Notes under the pieces: generated by a model
What the model saw: only the letters and a program-made list of their open reading frames with translations
Databases searched by the model: none
Told to the model about the DNA's origin: nothing
NCBI GenBank assembly: GCA_949715645.1
Contig: OX454525.1
Location: 329,850,334 to 329,914,333, forward strand
Length of the DNA stretch: 64,000 nt
Source: Portevinia maculata
Lineage: Eukaryota; Arthropoda; Insecta; Diptera; Syrphidae
Direction of reading: 5' to 3'
Shown: piece after piece, positions 22,664-33,312 of the stretch
How positions within the stretch are numbered: the first letter of the stretch is position 1
Layout of the letters: each line of letters opens with the position of its first letter
Translations under genes and position numbers: made by a program

Positions 22664-23010
22664 TTAATCAATGCTCGGGATGTCGGGATGCATGTAGGTA
22701 TGCCCAGACCGTTTATGGGACCAATATATTATAACATATGCTGCGAATGGTGGTGCTAGAGATGCCTTGACTTCCTCAAAAGATGTAAGCGTTTTCTCAC
22801 TCCAATAGACTTGGCCACGATCTGTTAAGCCTAGAAACGTCCGAAACTTGAGTATAATTCGAAGGTTTGGGCGGGAGCTTTCGTAACATACTTGAATTTG
22901 CTCGATCGTGTTCAGCATCAATCTTGTAGATTGATTGGTGTTCAGTCTGTTTGCAGCCAAATTGCCCAGCAAAAATATCCGGTACTTCCACCGCAAGTGT
23001 TCGGACGAAA
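22664..23010 (-). mobile_element. Possible gypsy-like Pol fragment
   Basis: The minus-strand frame 22664-22996 contains KFRTFLGLTDRG followed by WSEKTLTSFEEVKASLA. This is the order seen after the RT domain of Ty3/gypsy Pol (FLGL...FY... then W.....F..LK..L), but with a deletion between the two blocks. Short and without the YxDD motif, so the call is tentative. Confidence 0.4.
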
Positions 23011-23984
23011 TATACAGTCACTGGCAAAATTATTTACACATTGCATTGCTCGCAGTTTAACCAACCTATAAAGCTGGAGAACTTTTAAAATAAGAACAAA
23101 TTGTTTATTAACTTTTCTCATTTTTAATGTTTGCAGTTTTATTCAAAGAGTAAACAAAAAAATTAGCAAATTCCAACAAGTAACTGTTAAAATCATACAA
23201 AATTAAGTGCCACAATTATTTACACATGTATTTTCACGCAGGTGTGCCGCAAGGTTCCATATTCGGGCCCATTTTATACAATATATACACTTCTGATTTA
23301 CCGAGTGTACCGAACTGTGAAATTGGTATTTACGCGGATGACACTGCAATTTTTTCATCACATATATTCGCTCTCAACGTTGAGAGGAATCTACAAAATG
23401 CGATGGAAATATTAGCAAGTTATTTTAAAAAATGGAAAATCAAATTGAACGCTGAGAAAATGAATGCCACCTTTTTTACCAGAAAAAGAAAATCGTGCAA
23501 TCTTCCAAATAGCCAAATAGATATTACCGGGTCTAACATTACTTGGGCACCATCTGTGAAGTACCTGAGCGTGCATCTTGATCCAAGGTTAACTTTTCAA
23601 GATCACACCAGCAAAACTATAAAAAAAATTAACATCGCCATTAAAATGTTATACCCCTTTATCAACAGAGGATCAAAACTATCTACTGAAAAAAAATTAA
23701 TAATGCATAAGAGTATTTTTCAAGCCATTCTTCTTTATGGGTGCCAAGTATGGGGAAATTGTGCAAAATATCACATTAAGAAGCTGCAAATAGCTCGAAA
23801 TAAAGTATTAAAAATGATGTTGAATCTACCATGGCATTACGCAAATGATTTGTGATAGAATCCAAAAACTTACCGCAAACTCTATAACTAAAAATAGCTT
23901 TTCAGAAAATCCCCTGATCCATCAAATGAGTCTTTAAATTCCATCTTATGTTGTTCCTGTTTATATACCTACTTATGTGTTTCT

Positions 23985-24125
23985 TTATTTGCTTATATAT
24001 ATGTATATATATCTATTTATTCGTCTATTTATTTATTTCCATTTTATTTATTTATTTATTTATTAATTATTTAATAATTTATTTATTTACCTGTTTATCT
24101 TTTGTATTTGTTTATTTATTTATTT
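23985..24125 (+). repeat. (TTTA)n-type microsatellite, first part
   Basis: Imperfect tandem ATTT/TTTA tetranucleotides with occasional TCTA and TTCG. Continues after the SINE at about 24421-24655. The short frames on it are low complexity and not coding. Confidence 0.85.
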
Positions 24126-24129
24126 ATCG

Positions 24130-24420
24130 GCGGGTGGCAATGGTGGAGTAGTAGTGTATTCGCTTACGGAATGGAAGGTCGTGCGTTCGAATCCCGGCCA
24201 AGTCCATTACTTTATACCGAATACATGAAATCGTAATCTCCCTAAGTAACTTAGACACCACCCGTGGAGAAAAACCTTACAACTGCACCCAAACACTTCT
24301 TTCCTAACTCTCTATTCTTTCTAATACCAAGTAGCTTACACTGTGTTCTTAGCATTATAAGGGTACTGTAACAACAGAAAAAAATCCCTTTAGCGTAAGC
24401 AGATTATAAAAAAAAAAAAA
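24130..24420 (+). mobile_element. tRNA-derived SINE
   Basis: The head holds an A-box-like TGGTGGAGTAGTAG (about 24141) and a perfect B box GTTCGAATCCC (24187-24197), spaced as in a tRNA gene, so it is a pol III internal promoter. A non-tRNA body follows to a poly-A tail at about 24405-24420. It has inserted in the TTTA microsatellite of the LINE 3' UTR; TTTATTTATTTAT words on both sides fit a target duplication but are low complexity. A different SINE family from 59544-59815. Confidence 0.85.
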
Positions 24421-24665
24421 AAATCTATTTATTTATTTATCTATCATTTATTTATTTATTTATCTAATTATCTTTAATTTATTTATTTACCCGTTTATTC
24501 GATTATTTGTTTATTTTTTTTATTTGTTTATTTATTTATTTATTTATTTATTTATCTAATTATCTATTAATTTATTTATTTGTTATGTATTTATTATTTA
24601 TTTGTCTACTTATTTATTTATTTATTATTTATTTATTTACTTATTTATTTATTTTTTTTTTTTTG
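24421..24665 (+). repeat. (TTTA)n-type microsatellite, second part
   Basis: Tandem ATTT tetranucleotides with TCTA variants, ending in a run of T at about 24650-24665. Part of the LINE 3' UTR. Confidence 0.85.
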
Positions 24666-25032
24666 TTAAATTGAAAGTTTTTCTCGCACTTTCCTTCAAA
24701 AAGATTGCTATTTTGTAAATAAGAATTCTCTTCAGATTTATTAAATTATATTGTTTCAGTAGTAAGATACAAAAATATCATATCTCTGTACTTATGTAAA
24801 ATGTGTGGTAGCGTACCGAATGTAAATCAATATTATGAGAAATAAATCTATCTATCTATCTATCTAATTATTTACACATCCATCGAACACAGGCAAAATT
24901 ATTTACACAAGTGCAAATAACTGCATTGAGAAAGTAACGGTTCTAAATTTCTTTAGTTAAATGATATTTTGCGTTGTGTCCAAATATTGCGGTCAGTTTT
25001 CCTAGGTCTATTCTAGAGAAAGTTTGTACAAA

Positions 25033-26049
25033 ATGGCAAAAACTATTGAGCTTTCCCTTGAAAGAAGAGCTGCCTTTATTACAGAATTCCAGGGGGGTGT
25101 TTCGGCAGTTTAACTCTCTAAAAAAATATGGTTGCAGCAGGAAAACAATTTATAATATAAATTCTAAGTCAAGCGAATGTGGTAGTGTAAAAAATAAAAT
25201 TGGTAGAGGCAGAAAAAGGGTAACATCAAAAAGAAAAGATGCTAAAATTGTTCGCTGCTTCAAAAGTAACCCTCGTGAAAGTGTTAAAACTGTACTCATG
25301 GACATAAACAAAGATCGCAAAAATAATATTATAAGTGAGAGAACATTGCGACGAAGATTAAAAGAAAACGGAATACCTAATTGCCTACGTTATCCAGAAA
25401 AAGCAGCATATTACACCCAAAAACAAGCAAGTTAGGCTACAATTTGCAAGGGACCACAACAACGCCAGAGTTTTGGAGAAGCATTCTTTGGACGGATGAA
25501 ACAGCTTGTTCCTTGGACGGTATGGGCGTAAGTTTTATTTTTCCAACCCTAAAATGAAGGCCAAACAACCCGTCACTCAACCCACACGACATTCCAAAGG
25601 AGGCAAGATAATGATATGGGGTTGTATATCAAATAGTGGAGTGGGTCCACTTGTAAGGTGCTCCGATAATATGAAACAGTAACAATTTTTGAAAAATTTA
25701 AATGATGTTGCACTGGTTGCTGGTTCAAGATATATCGGGAACGATTTTATCCTTCACCATGACAATGCGCCGATACACACAGCCTGGAAAATTAAAAAGT
25801 ATTTGGCAGAAGTGGGTCAAGAAGTTTTAAAATGGCCCCCGCAAAGTACTGACCTTAATAGAAAACCTTTGTCACATAGTCAAATCTAAAATTCCTGAAA
25901 ACATTGGCAGAACTGCAGATTAAACTTAGAAGGACTTTATAACGGCTTGGAGTACCATTCCAGTAGAGCCACTTCAAGGCTTAATAGACTCAATGCCCAG
26001 ACGCCTTGCAGAAGTTATTGCGCCGAAAGGTGGAAACACAACCTATTAG
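25033..26049 (+). pseudogene. Tc1-like transposase of the long-TIR element
   Basis: The likely original start is ATG 25033 (MAKTIELSLERRAAFITEFQ). A frameshift near 25110 then moves to the frame LKKYGCSRKTIYNI (first HTH). GRGRKRVTSKRKDAKIVRCF and SERTLRRRLKENGI form the second HTH. The catalytic part is broken: first D in LWTDET (about 25495), second D in FILHHDNAPIHTA (about 25760). The third acidic residue lies in a shifted frame as IENLCHIVKSKIP (about 25865), because part of the DLNP motif is lost. It ends LAEVIAPKGGNT near TAG 26047-26049. At least three frameshifts; not functional. Confidence 0.85.
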
Positions 26050-26389
26050 GTAATGTTACTTCGAATAACCGTTAACTTCAAACTTAAAAACATTTCCTTT
26101 TTCGCTTCCAGATGTAGTGAAAACGAAAAAAACTGGGTTTGTGTAAATCATTTTGCCTGTGTTCGATGGATGTGTAAATAATTGTGCCACTTAATTTTGT
26201 ATGATTTTAACAGTTACTTGCTGGAATTTAATTAACTTTTTTTATTAACTTTTTGAATAAAACTGCAAACATTAAAAGTGAGAAAAGTTAATAAACAATT
26301 TGTTCTTATTTCAAAAGTTCTCCAGCTTTATAGGTTGGTTAAAGTGCGAGCAATGCAATGTGTAATTAATTTTGCCAGTGACTGTATAT

Positions 26390-26640
26390 GTATGTAGTTG
26401 CGTTCCGCCTGTCCGTCTGTTCAATTATAGTACACGCCTGGTTTCCTCCGCACACTTATATACTCAAAAACCTGCTTTCGGCCGCATAGTGCAATATACG
26501 AGCTCGTTTTTTAACCACTACACACGATTGTGTTATAACTTGCTTTCCTCAGTGATTCCTGAAACCACATTTAACAGAGATTCAAAATGAACGCGCATTG
26601 TCACCTCACTCTCTTTCCTTCATTATCCTCTATCACTGCG
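26390..26640 (+). mobile_element. LINE C-terminal fragment
   Basis: The frame 26372-26590 encodes RLFNYSTRLVSSAHLY then AFGRIVQYTSSFFNHYTRLC and SVIPETTF, the conserved end of jockey-type LINE proteins (TR...AHP...R...Y..SFF..T.R.WN.LP..VFP). Cut on the left by the Tc1 element and on the right by mini-me-like repeat B. Confidence 0.5.
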
Positions 26641-26680
26641 TTTAAAAACTTTTAAAGACATAATATCTTAAGTTGTAAGA

Positions 26681-27517
26681 AAAACATAGGGACGGGCTAC
26701 AGTCCGCTTGGGCGAACTGTTGGATACCCTATTCTTATTCCTATCCCTCATAAGTGGGCGTGACAAAAGTCTAAGTATGGTTGAATTGTTAAGAACGCTC
26801 TACATATTTTGTTATATAACATTTAAAGGATTTTATCAAAAAAAACGCTCCCTAGCTCAAACTTAGGTGTTTCAATAAAATTGTTATATTTAATTGTGGG
26901 CGTGTCAGTAGGCGGATTTAAAAAAAAAATAACACATGAGAATAAAGGGCCCCTAGAGAGTATATATTATAAATTTCAGTTCCCTAGCTCAATCTTTGAA
27001 TTTTCAAAAAAAAAAAAAAAAATTGTGGGCGTGTCAGTGGGCGGATTTTAAAAATATTTACACATGAGCATAAAGGGCCAATAGAGAGTATATATTATAA
27101 ATTTCAGCTCCCTAGCTCAAACTTTGGGTTTTCAAGAATTAATATACCCTTAGAATAGGGTATAAAAAAATTGTTTTATTTATTTGTGGACGTGGCAGTG
27201 GGCGGATTTTGAAATTTTTTGCCAAAATTTTGTTTTTTTGAGTTTGTGGGCGTGTCTGTGGGCGGATTTCAAAAATTCGTAAACTTGATTATTTCGGGAC
27301 CCTAGAGAGTATATGGTTAAAATTTCAGCTCTCTAGGTCCAGTGTAAAGGCCTAATTTTTGGCTACAGACGGACGGACGGACGGACGGACATGGCTAGAT
27401 CGACATTACTATCGATGCTGATCATAAATATAGTAACTTTTAGGGGTCTTCGGGCAATATTAAGGTATGTTACAAACTATGCGTCAAAATTAATATACCC
27501 TTAGAATAGGGTATAAA
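26681..27517 (+). repeat. Mini-me-like repeat, copy B
   Basis: Same head (AAAACATAGGGACGGGCTAC) and same tail (ending TTAGAATAGGGTATAAA) as copy A, with (GGAC)n at about 27369-27390. It has fewer 132-bp units than copy A. An extra piece of the tail, AATATACCCTTAGAATAGGG near 27141-27160, is embedded in the middle of the array, so copy B is a rearranged or composite copy. Overall very similar to copy A outside those changes. Confidence 0.75.
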
Positions 27518-27599
27518 AAGACGGCTTGAGTGTGTCATTATTTTTATATTCATTTGTACAGCCTAGTTTTGAGTCAATAAATAAATAAAATAATATCAA

Positions 27600-27895
27600 A
27601 ATGGTTTTTTGTGCACTTACATTTAGGCTGCTTCCGTCAATTTCCTTTTGAGTTGTTTGAATGAACAATCATACCTTACAATTGCAACTACATGAAGTGG
27701 ACGGCTGGAGTTCCAGCGCTATTTCAAGGTGATCATCACAACTGATCATCAGACTCCTTCTTTCTGTAGTGCTGTTTTTTTCCATTTATTATTTCCAAAA
27801 AACCCATTACATCCCCTAAGATTCGAACCAAGACCAGCGTCTTCTTAGGCCAGCACTCACGCACTGTGCCATTGAAGAAACAAGTTTCAGAAGTC
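27600..27895 (-). mobile_element. Probable tRNA-derived SINE
   Basis: On the minus strand, TGGCACAGTGCGTGAG (A-box position, about 27875) and GGTTCGAATCTTAG (B box, about 27820-27833) have tRNA-like spacing and are followed by an unrelated AT-rich body. The 3' end and target duplication are not clear. Confidence 0.5.
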
Positions 27896-28032
27896 GCCCT
27901 GCGGCTGCCACCATTCGAAACTTAATATTAAGGCAGCTATAAGTGCATTAACCACTTCGCGACCTTTGTCAAGAGGAAAGGCTGCTGCGTCCCTCTCAAA
28001 CTTCTAACTTTCTTAACTCATTATATGAATTG

Positions 28033-28797
28033 TGGAGTCGGACTGAATCCCGAAAAACGTAATCCCGAAAGCCCAAAATCCCGAAAATCGAAAATCCCGA
28101 AAAGCCACAATCCCGAAAACTTTAAATCCCGAAAACCCACAATCCCGAAAAGCCACAATCCCGAAAATCCAAAATTCCGAAAGACCAAAATCCCAAAAAT
28201 GAAACTAAAAATGTTATTGTAGCAACAAAAAAATTTGGCAAATTTATTTAACAAAATAAACAAAATAAAAAACATCAAATAAATAAAACATAACAAAAAC
28301 AGTAGCCGTCAATAAGCAGTTTCCCACGCTGTTTGTTGGTTTTCACTTTGGACACGTTCATTTCTACTTAAGACTTCAAACACAAAATGCCACTGATAAT
28401 ATAAAGTTTTTAATTAAAAAGGCACGCACGATACTCACTGTATTTCGATGTTCACTGTCTAACAAAAATCTATTCGGTCAGCTATCACACTATTTGAGAT
28501 CAGCACAACTGAATACACATTGCGAATTGCAAAACATTACAACGCGAAAAATTGCAAAATATTAATACGGTAAATGGAATGGACAAGCAATTGTCTATTT
28601 TACATTGAAAATAAAATAAAGAATCCCGAAAAATTATATAAAATGAAAAATTTGCGCAAATTTGTCATTTTATATAATTTTTCGGGATTTTGGTTTTTCG
28701 GGATTTTGGTTTTTCGGGATTTTGAGTTTTCGGGATTTTGGATTGTCGGGATTTTGGATTTTCGAGATTTCGTTTTTCGGGATTGTGTCCCCAACCC
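28033..28797. mobile_element. Foldback-type element with CCCGAAAA arrays
   Basis: The left arm (about 28044-28200) is roughly ten 15-16 bp tandem monomers of AATCCCGAAAAnnnn. The right arm (about 28680-28786) holds about seven of the same monomers in inverse orientation. The outer 19 bp are imperfect inverted repeats ending in AATCCCGAAAAACG. The 9-bp direct repeat TATGAATTG lies immediately outside at 28024-28032 and 28798-28806. Inverted repeats built of short direct repeats plus a 9-bp target duplication are the known hallmarks of Foldback elements. The middle is AT-rich with no transposase. The frames across the arms are low complexity and not coding. Confidence 0.85.
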
Positions 28798-28806
28798 TAT
28801 GAATTG

Positions 28807-29000
28807 CTTTAGTAGAACTGTAAATGCAACATTGTCCTAATGAACTCAAATCTACATATCCTACACTGTACCGTTGAGTTGACCAATTCATAAAAGTGGT
28901 CTCTCAATTATGTAATTTTTTCAGATGAACAGATTTTCGGGTCAAAGGGTTTTTACTAGGATACAGATACACGTAAACAATTACAAGTGGTTCACGTTGT
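28807..29000. other. No recognised feature
   Basis: AT-rich sequence after the foldback element. Nothing assignable. Confidence 0.4.
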
Positions 29001-29290
29001 TATATGCGCGTCGCGGTCATTTCCAACATGCAACGTGCAGCGACATCACCCTCGTCCTTCTCAGCCACATACCAATTTTACGTTACGATTTCAGCTTGAC
29101 GATAAGGTCCAACAAAATCCATACACAATACATTATTATAATTGGGGTGTAATTAAAAATGGAATTTACAAGCTGCACTCCCTCGTGCACATGCGGGGCG
29201 TGGTGCATGCACCTCAATATATTTTTTTTCCGACGTAAAGTGGACATACTCCGAGGTATTACACGATGGAAATTGGCACATAGTGCGACG
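29000..29290 (-). mobile_element. Possible LTR-retrotransposon integrase fragment
   Basis: On the minus strand a CMDFVGPYR block near 29125 resembles the first catalytic aspartate motif of gypsy integrases (D..GP). Upstream, HAPHVHEGV could match the zinc-binding or linker region. Frames are broken and similarity is short. Confidence 0.3.
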
Positions 29291-30480
29291 CTGGAATTTC
29301 GTGTGTAGGTATTAACCATTGTCCGTGTGTTTGTGCAGAATTTTTATTCGTTTGAGGATTTTAACTTTTTATTTTGTTGCTTCGTGCCATGGTGTAATTA
29401 ATCTTTTGCTGCCTTGTAATGAAGTTTTTTTTTTCGTTTTCAGCTTTTATGCATAGTCCAAGGGTTGTCATGCAAATTTGCGTTTTAATATACAGAAAAA
29501 GGAGAACAACCAAATTAAAGCAAAAAGAACGAAAAGACAAAAACAAAAAAACCCACGCCGACAATAGTATTTAAGCGATGATGAATTTGAGGAAATGTGT
29601 TTGTGAGCTTGCGGGGTACATTTTGAAATGTGCTAAATACTTCATGTGGACTTCAATTAGGGAGGCATTTTTTTTAAGAATCTACTACAGGTTTGGCATT
29701 GAAAATGTTGGTATACGAGCAGGTGCTTTTGCCAGAATTAATATTTACTCCGAAATTTTAAGCTCCCAAAAGTGTTTATCCTAAAAGTACAATAAATCCC
29801 TTGGTCTGTACTGTGATTAATTTATTGTTCTACCTAGATACAAGTTAATTTCTTTGGAACAGTATTCCATGCACTGTGCTTGTGATTTAAGTTGGCGTGT
29901 TAATGGGTTCAGTTCCACGACTATAGGGGAGGGCTGACTGAATAACAATAGCTCATGAAACACAATGATTGCGAAAACAGGCGAAGTGGTGGCGGAGAGG
30001 AAAGAGGCTATAACGAATTCGGTCTTACCGTAATTGCTAAGTAAACTTTTGTAATTAGTTTTAGTTAACATGTTTAGCGCTTAACTGCCGGAAAAATGGC
30101 TCAACATTTTTGAGCAACTTTTTATTATTTGTAGAATGAAATTAAAATACAGCATTGCAGTAAATAAATATCATTAGGGCATAAGAATCCTTAATTGCGT
30201 GTTTGCAACCTCCGGAAAAATCTTTTTGAATACATATTTTTTAGACACTTTTAAAACAAAATTCTTATTCTATTGGTTTAGGGATGTATATGTATACCCA
30301 ATCGTCCGGTATGAAAAAGAGCAATTCAACGCAATCGCTTTTATTTCAACTATCAGTGAAGCCAAACTTTTTCAAAATTGCTAACTATATTATTATTTGC
30401 TCTTAGATTATGGGTTCTTAAATCTATGTAAAAACGTCATTATTTACACGTCAATTTTTACACCATAATGTTCGTGTGGT
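29291..30480. other. No recognised feature
   Basis: Only short frames without domains. No TIR, RNA gene or splice context seen. Confidence 0.4.
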
Positions 30481-30499
30481 GCTTCGGTTTTATTTTCTT

Positions 30500-30710
30500 A
30501 ATTGCTAGACCCCCGTAGGTGGCGCTGGGATGGCTTTTTTGGAAATTCTAATTTATGGACCGATTTGGCTCAAATTCACACCATTCTCAATAAAAGGAAA
30601 AGTCTTTGGCGAAATTGGGATCCGATGGGTGGCGCTGGGGTGGAGATATTTACAAAAATGTTTGCCCGCGGATATAGAGATAATTTGAAATTTGCATGTA
30701 AAATACAATA
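30500..30710 (+). repeat. Unassigned interspersed repeat, copy 1
   Basis: Contains GGTGGCGCTGG at about 30519 and 30629, and ACCGATTTGGCTCAAATTCA near 30559. The same order (GGTGACGCTG, ACGATTTGGTTCAAATTCAC) appears at about 31587-31660. The class is unknown. The 69-codon frame here is unlikely to be coding. Confidence 0.45.
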
Positions 30711-31440
30711 ACAACTTATCCTATATACGTTTATTTTAGCGGGGATAGCCATCACCGCTAAGTCCTTTAGCGGGGATAAACAGTGCTTCCAAAATCCATT
30801 TTCTTCGTTTCTGATGAATCGTTGCGATGCATTTTTCAGGAAATGTCAAAGTTTGACATCCCACCGACCACTGACAAATTCCGCCGAATATTTTATTCGT
30901 GATTTTATTATTATTATTATTTTTCAAACTTTATTATAATTGAATTTAGCAAATCTGTTAATGTGAAATAGTTTTTTATATATTTTTATAATATGTTGGC
31001 ATCAATCTCAATTGGCGGAAGTAAATATTTTTCAATTTCAGGATTTTCAATATTAAATTTAAATGCAATAATATGGTTTGGTACAATCACAAAAACTTCC
31101 GACAGGTGGGGTTGGTTGTTAAGACTATTTACATACTTCGATTCTTTTTTGTTTTCTTCGTCTTTATACTGGGGTGGTTTAGGAAAAAAGAAAATTCGGA
31201 AAAACACAAAGGAAAAGCCGGAAAATCAAAAAATTTAAATTTGATTTTTATATGGATTTTTGTAGGGAAAATGATTAGACGGATATAGCAATGATTTATG
31301 TAGATGGCGTAGTGACATAAAATTATCAACAGGTCTGATATTTGTTTATTACACTTCGTCATTTTTCTGCGGTTGTATCTTTTTTTTCGCGAATCGAACA
31401 TCGGAAAGTTGTTTTTCTCACTACGAATCTTAAATTTCGA
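30711..31440. other. No recognised feature
   Basis: AT-rich. A TTTAGCGGGGATA word occurs twice near 30735 and 30766. A short piece near 31070 (TATGGTTTGGTACAATCACA) weakly resembles the flanking interspersed repeats. Confidence 0.4.
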
Positions 31441-31469
31441 TAAAAATTGGTGTGCAAGTGAATGGAAAG

Positions 31470-31770
31470 TGATCCGGGTACGGGCGTCTGAAACTCAAGA
31501 ACCACTGGACCGATTGACATCAAACTTGGACAATATTTTAGTTTAGTCTGCTCTGCTGGAAGGTTTCTCTTAAGTCCAATCTCAATAGGTGACGCTGTGG
31601 TCGTGATATTTAAATTGTTCTTATATATGGTACGATTTGGTTCAAATTCACAAAATAAATTTCTGAAATAAAAATAAGTTTGCTGATCAAATTTGGGCCC
31701 GCTAAATATCGATGGAGTCTAGATATTTACTTGAAAACTACATTTACTTATGTTTTTCTCTCATATCCAA
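31470..31770 (+). repeat. Unassigned interspersed repeat, copy 2
   Basis: Begins with CTGAAACTCAAGAACCACTG then GACCGATTGACATCAAACTT, wording common in insect interspersed repeats. It continues with the block shared with 30500-30710. No coding capacity. Confidence 0.45.
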
Positions 31771-31863
31771 ATGGATAATTATGTTGAATTTTGAGGTGAC
31801 GTTTGACATTTGTCGATTTCGTTGTTGACATTTGAATAGAATTGTTGCATGTGCTTTGCACTA

Positions 31864-32401
31864 GGGTGGTCCTTATTGCTAAGAAACAAAAAATTCTTTA
31901 ATTTCACCGGGCACCACTTAGTTTGATTATATACCATAAGAAACTATTTCAGTATTTTTTTTGGAATTTTTTAAATGACATTTAGGGGTCGCTACCAGGG
32001 TTTGAACTTTAAAAAAAAAACGCAAAATCCTTTTTTTTTTATACTCAGGACATACAAAATATTACAAAATCTTCACCGATGGATGGCAATGTTGGTTTTG
32101 TTAATTCGGATAATAATTGATCGATAAGCCAAACCTTACTTTGATTTCTAGTAGCTTTACTGAGTCCGCTACTTTTATACGCCATTGCAACACGTTGAAA
32201 CACGTTACTATGACTTTTAGAAATAAAACGCGTGCGCTCTCGTAAATCTGAACGCATCGGTACAGAAGAGGGGTCGAGGCGAGGGCTAAATCTTAACAAA
32301 AAATAAAAAAAAAAAGTATTTCATATTATCAAAGTATTACATATAATCAAATGAGAAAGTGCCCCGGGGATAATTCAAAAGTCTAAAAATAAGGACCACC
32401 C
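31864..32401. mobile_element. Small DNA transposon with 14-bp TIR and TA flanks
   Basis: GGGTGGTCCTTATT at 31864-31877 is repeated perfectly in inverse at 32388-32401. TA lies outside at 31862-31863 and 32402-32403. The length is 538 bp. A minus-strand frame (32045-32299) occupies the centre and may be a leftover of the parent transposase: its sequence (SDLRERTRFISKSHSNVFQR) is not low complexity, but I do not recognise it. Confidence 0.7.
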
Positions 32402-32403
32402 TA

Positions 32404-33100
32404 ATGTGCACATAAACAAAATGATTGAATGAAAATAAAAATCGAAGTTATTTTTTTTCGTGTTGATGTTTGATTCGAAAAAAACAAGCCGACATAGGCG
32501 CCTGCCAGACAACTAGCAGATCAATGAAGTTTTGTGAGCGGGCCGGCGAACCGATTGAGCAATCTTTAGTATCGACCTGAAAGTGTTTCTGTGAAGTTTG
32601 GTCAAAATATGTCCACCAAGTTTGCCTTTTTACTAAAAAAGACATGTATTTCTTTTTGTTAGGCGCAGCAATGCACGCTGGGTACGTACCCGCTTAGGCA
32701 CAAGCAAGGCCGAACGGGTACAGCTATTAAAGTTATATAAATATTATTCTTTTAATCCTTATTTTGAAGGGAAACAAAGAAAAACCCTTTTTTAAAAATA
32801 AATATGTAAAGGTAATGTAGGTGCATTATTTTATCCAAGAATAGCATTATTATGAACTGATATTTATGTAGGCATATATTAACATATGGTACCTATAAAA
32901 TTATGTCTCTAAAGGGTGTTGTCTGTATGTTTTCGCTAATCTCGAAAAGCAATGACGGGATTAGGGTGCGGTTAACACTATTATTATATTAATTTCTCAG
33001 GGAAGGCTAGTGCATATCAAAAATTACTCTAGCACTTATCGAAGCTGAAGACTAGAGGTATAAGTGGCAGAGAGAGGATTTCCCTAATCTTATTATGAAA
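32404..33100. other. No recognised feature
   Basis: Nothing assignable. The minus frame 32448-32645 shows no domain. Confidence 0.4.
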
Positions 33101-33103
33101 GTC

Positions 33104-33312
33104 AAATCCGATTGAGTTGAAAACTTGTACAGTTGTTGTTGGCACTTGCGTGAAAGTTTCTAATGTAGTACTCAAAATAGGTGGCGCATGAGTCGTATCG
33201 GATAATTGTTGGTCTTCTATTTCTATGCGTTCACGCATCGCTCATCCGATTGAGTTGAAACTTGGTACACATTGTTGGCACACGCGCGAAAGTTTCTCAC
33301 ATAGTACCATCA
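33104..33312 (+). repeat. Two direct copies of a short repeat module
   Basis: TCCGATTGAGTTGAAA then a TTGTACA/TGGTACA word, GTTGGCAC, CG.GAAAGTTTCT and ATGTAGTAC/ATAGTACC occur at about 33107-33175 and again at 33244-33310, 137 bp apart. Such wording is common in insect interspersed repeats. Class unknown. Confidence 0.5.

Larger units (their letters stand above)
23228..24865 (+). mobile_element. 5'-truncated jockey-like LINE with (TCTA)n tail
   Basis: The frame to TGA 23853-23855 encodes GVPQGSIFGPILYNIYTSDL and IGIYADDTAIFSS (catalytic YADD), then the thumb block LYGCQVWGNC. It starts inside the RT domain because of 5' truncation. Its 3' UTR contains long TTTA/ATTT microsatellites and a nested tRNA SINE, and it ends in (TCTA)n at about 24847-24865. 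The 14-bp target duplication AATTATTTACACAT lies at 23214-23227 and 24866-24879. The RT frame still open here suggests a fairly recent insertion. Confidence 0.92.
23015..26384 (+). mobile_element. Tc1-like transposon with long TIRs, split by a LINE
   Basis: Starts CAGTCACTGGCAAAATTATT at 23015 and ends with the inverse at 26384. TA lies outside at 23013-23014 and 26385-26386. The TIRs are about 255 bp and carry three direct repeats of a TTATTTACACA word per side, as in IR/DR-type Tc1 elements. In the left TIR these are near 23029, 23218 and 24918. The left TIR is interrupted by a jockey LINE (23228-24865) whose target duplication is the middle repeat. Without that insertion the element would be about 1.7 kb, normal for this family. 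Confidence 0.92.

Noticed and set aside
23948..24151. 67-codon frame rich in Y, L, I, F
   Set aside because: It is a translation of the TTTA microsatellite in the LINE 3' UTR.
24130..24200. Possible functional tRNA gene
   Set aside because: A and B boxes are present but the stem pairing of a mature tRNA is not, and a SINE body with a poly-A tail follows.
24840..24865. TCTA repeats as a CRISPR-like or satellite array
   Set aside because: They are the short 3' tail of the LINE, bounded by its target duplication.
28021..28296. Frames on both strands across the foldback arms (repeating NPE/SRK and FRDF/GLW peptides)
   Set aside because: They are translations of 15-16 bp tandem monomers and mirror each other on both strands; low complexity, not coding.
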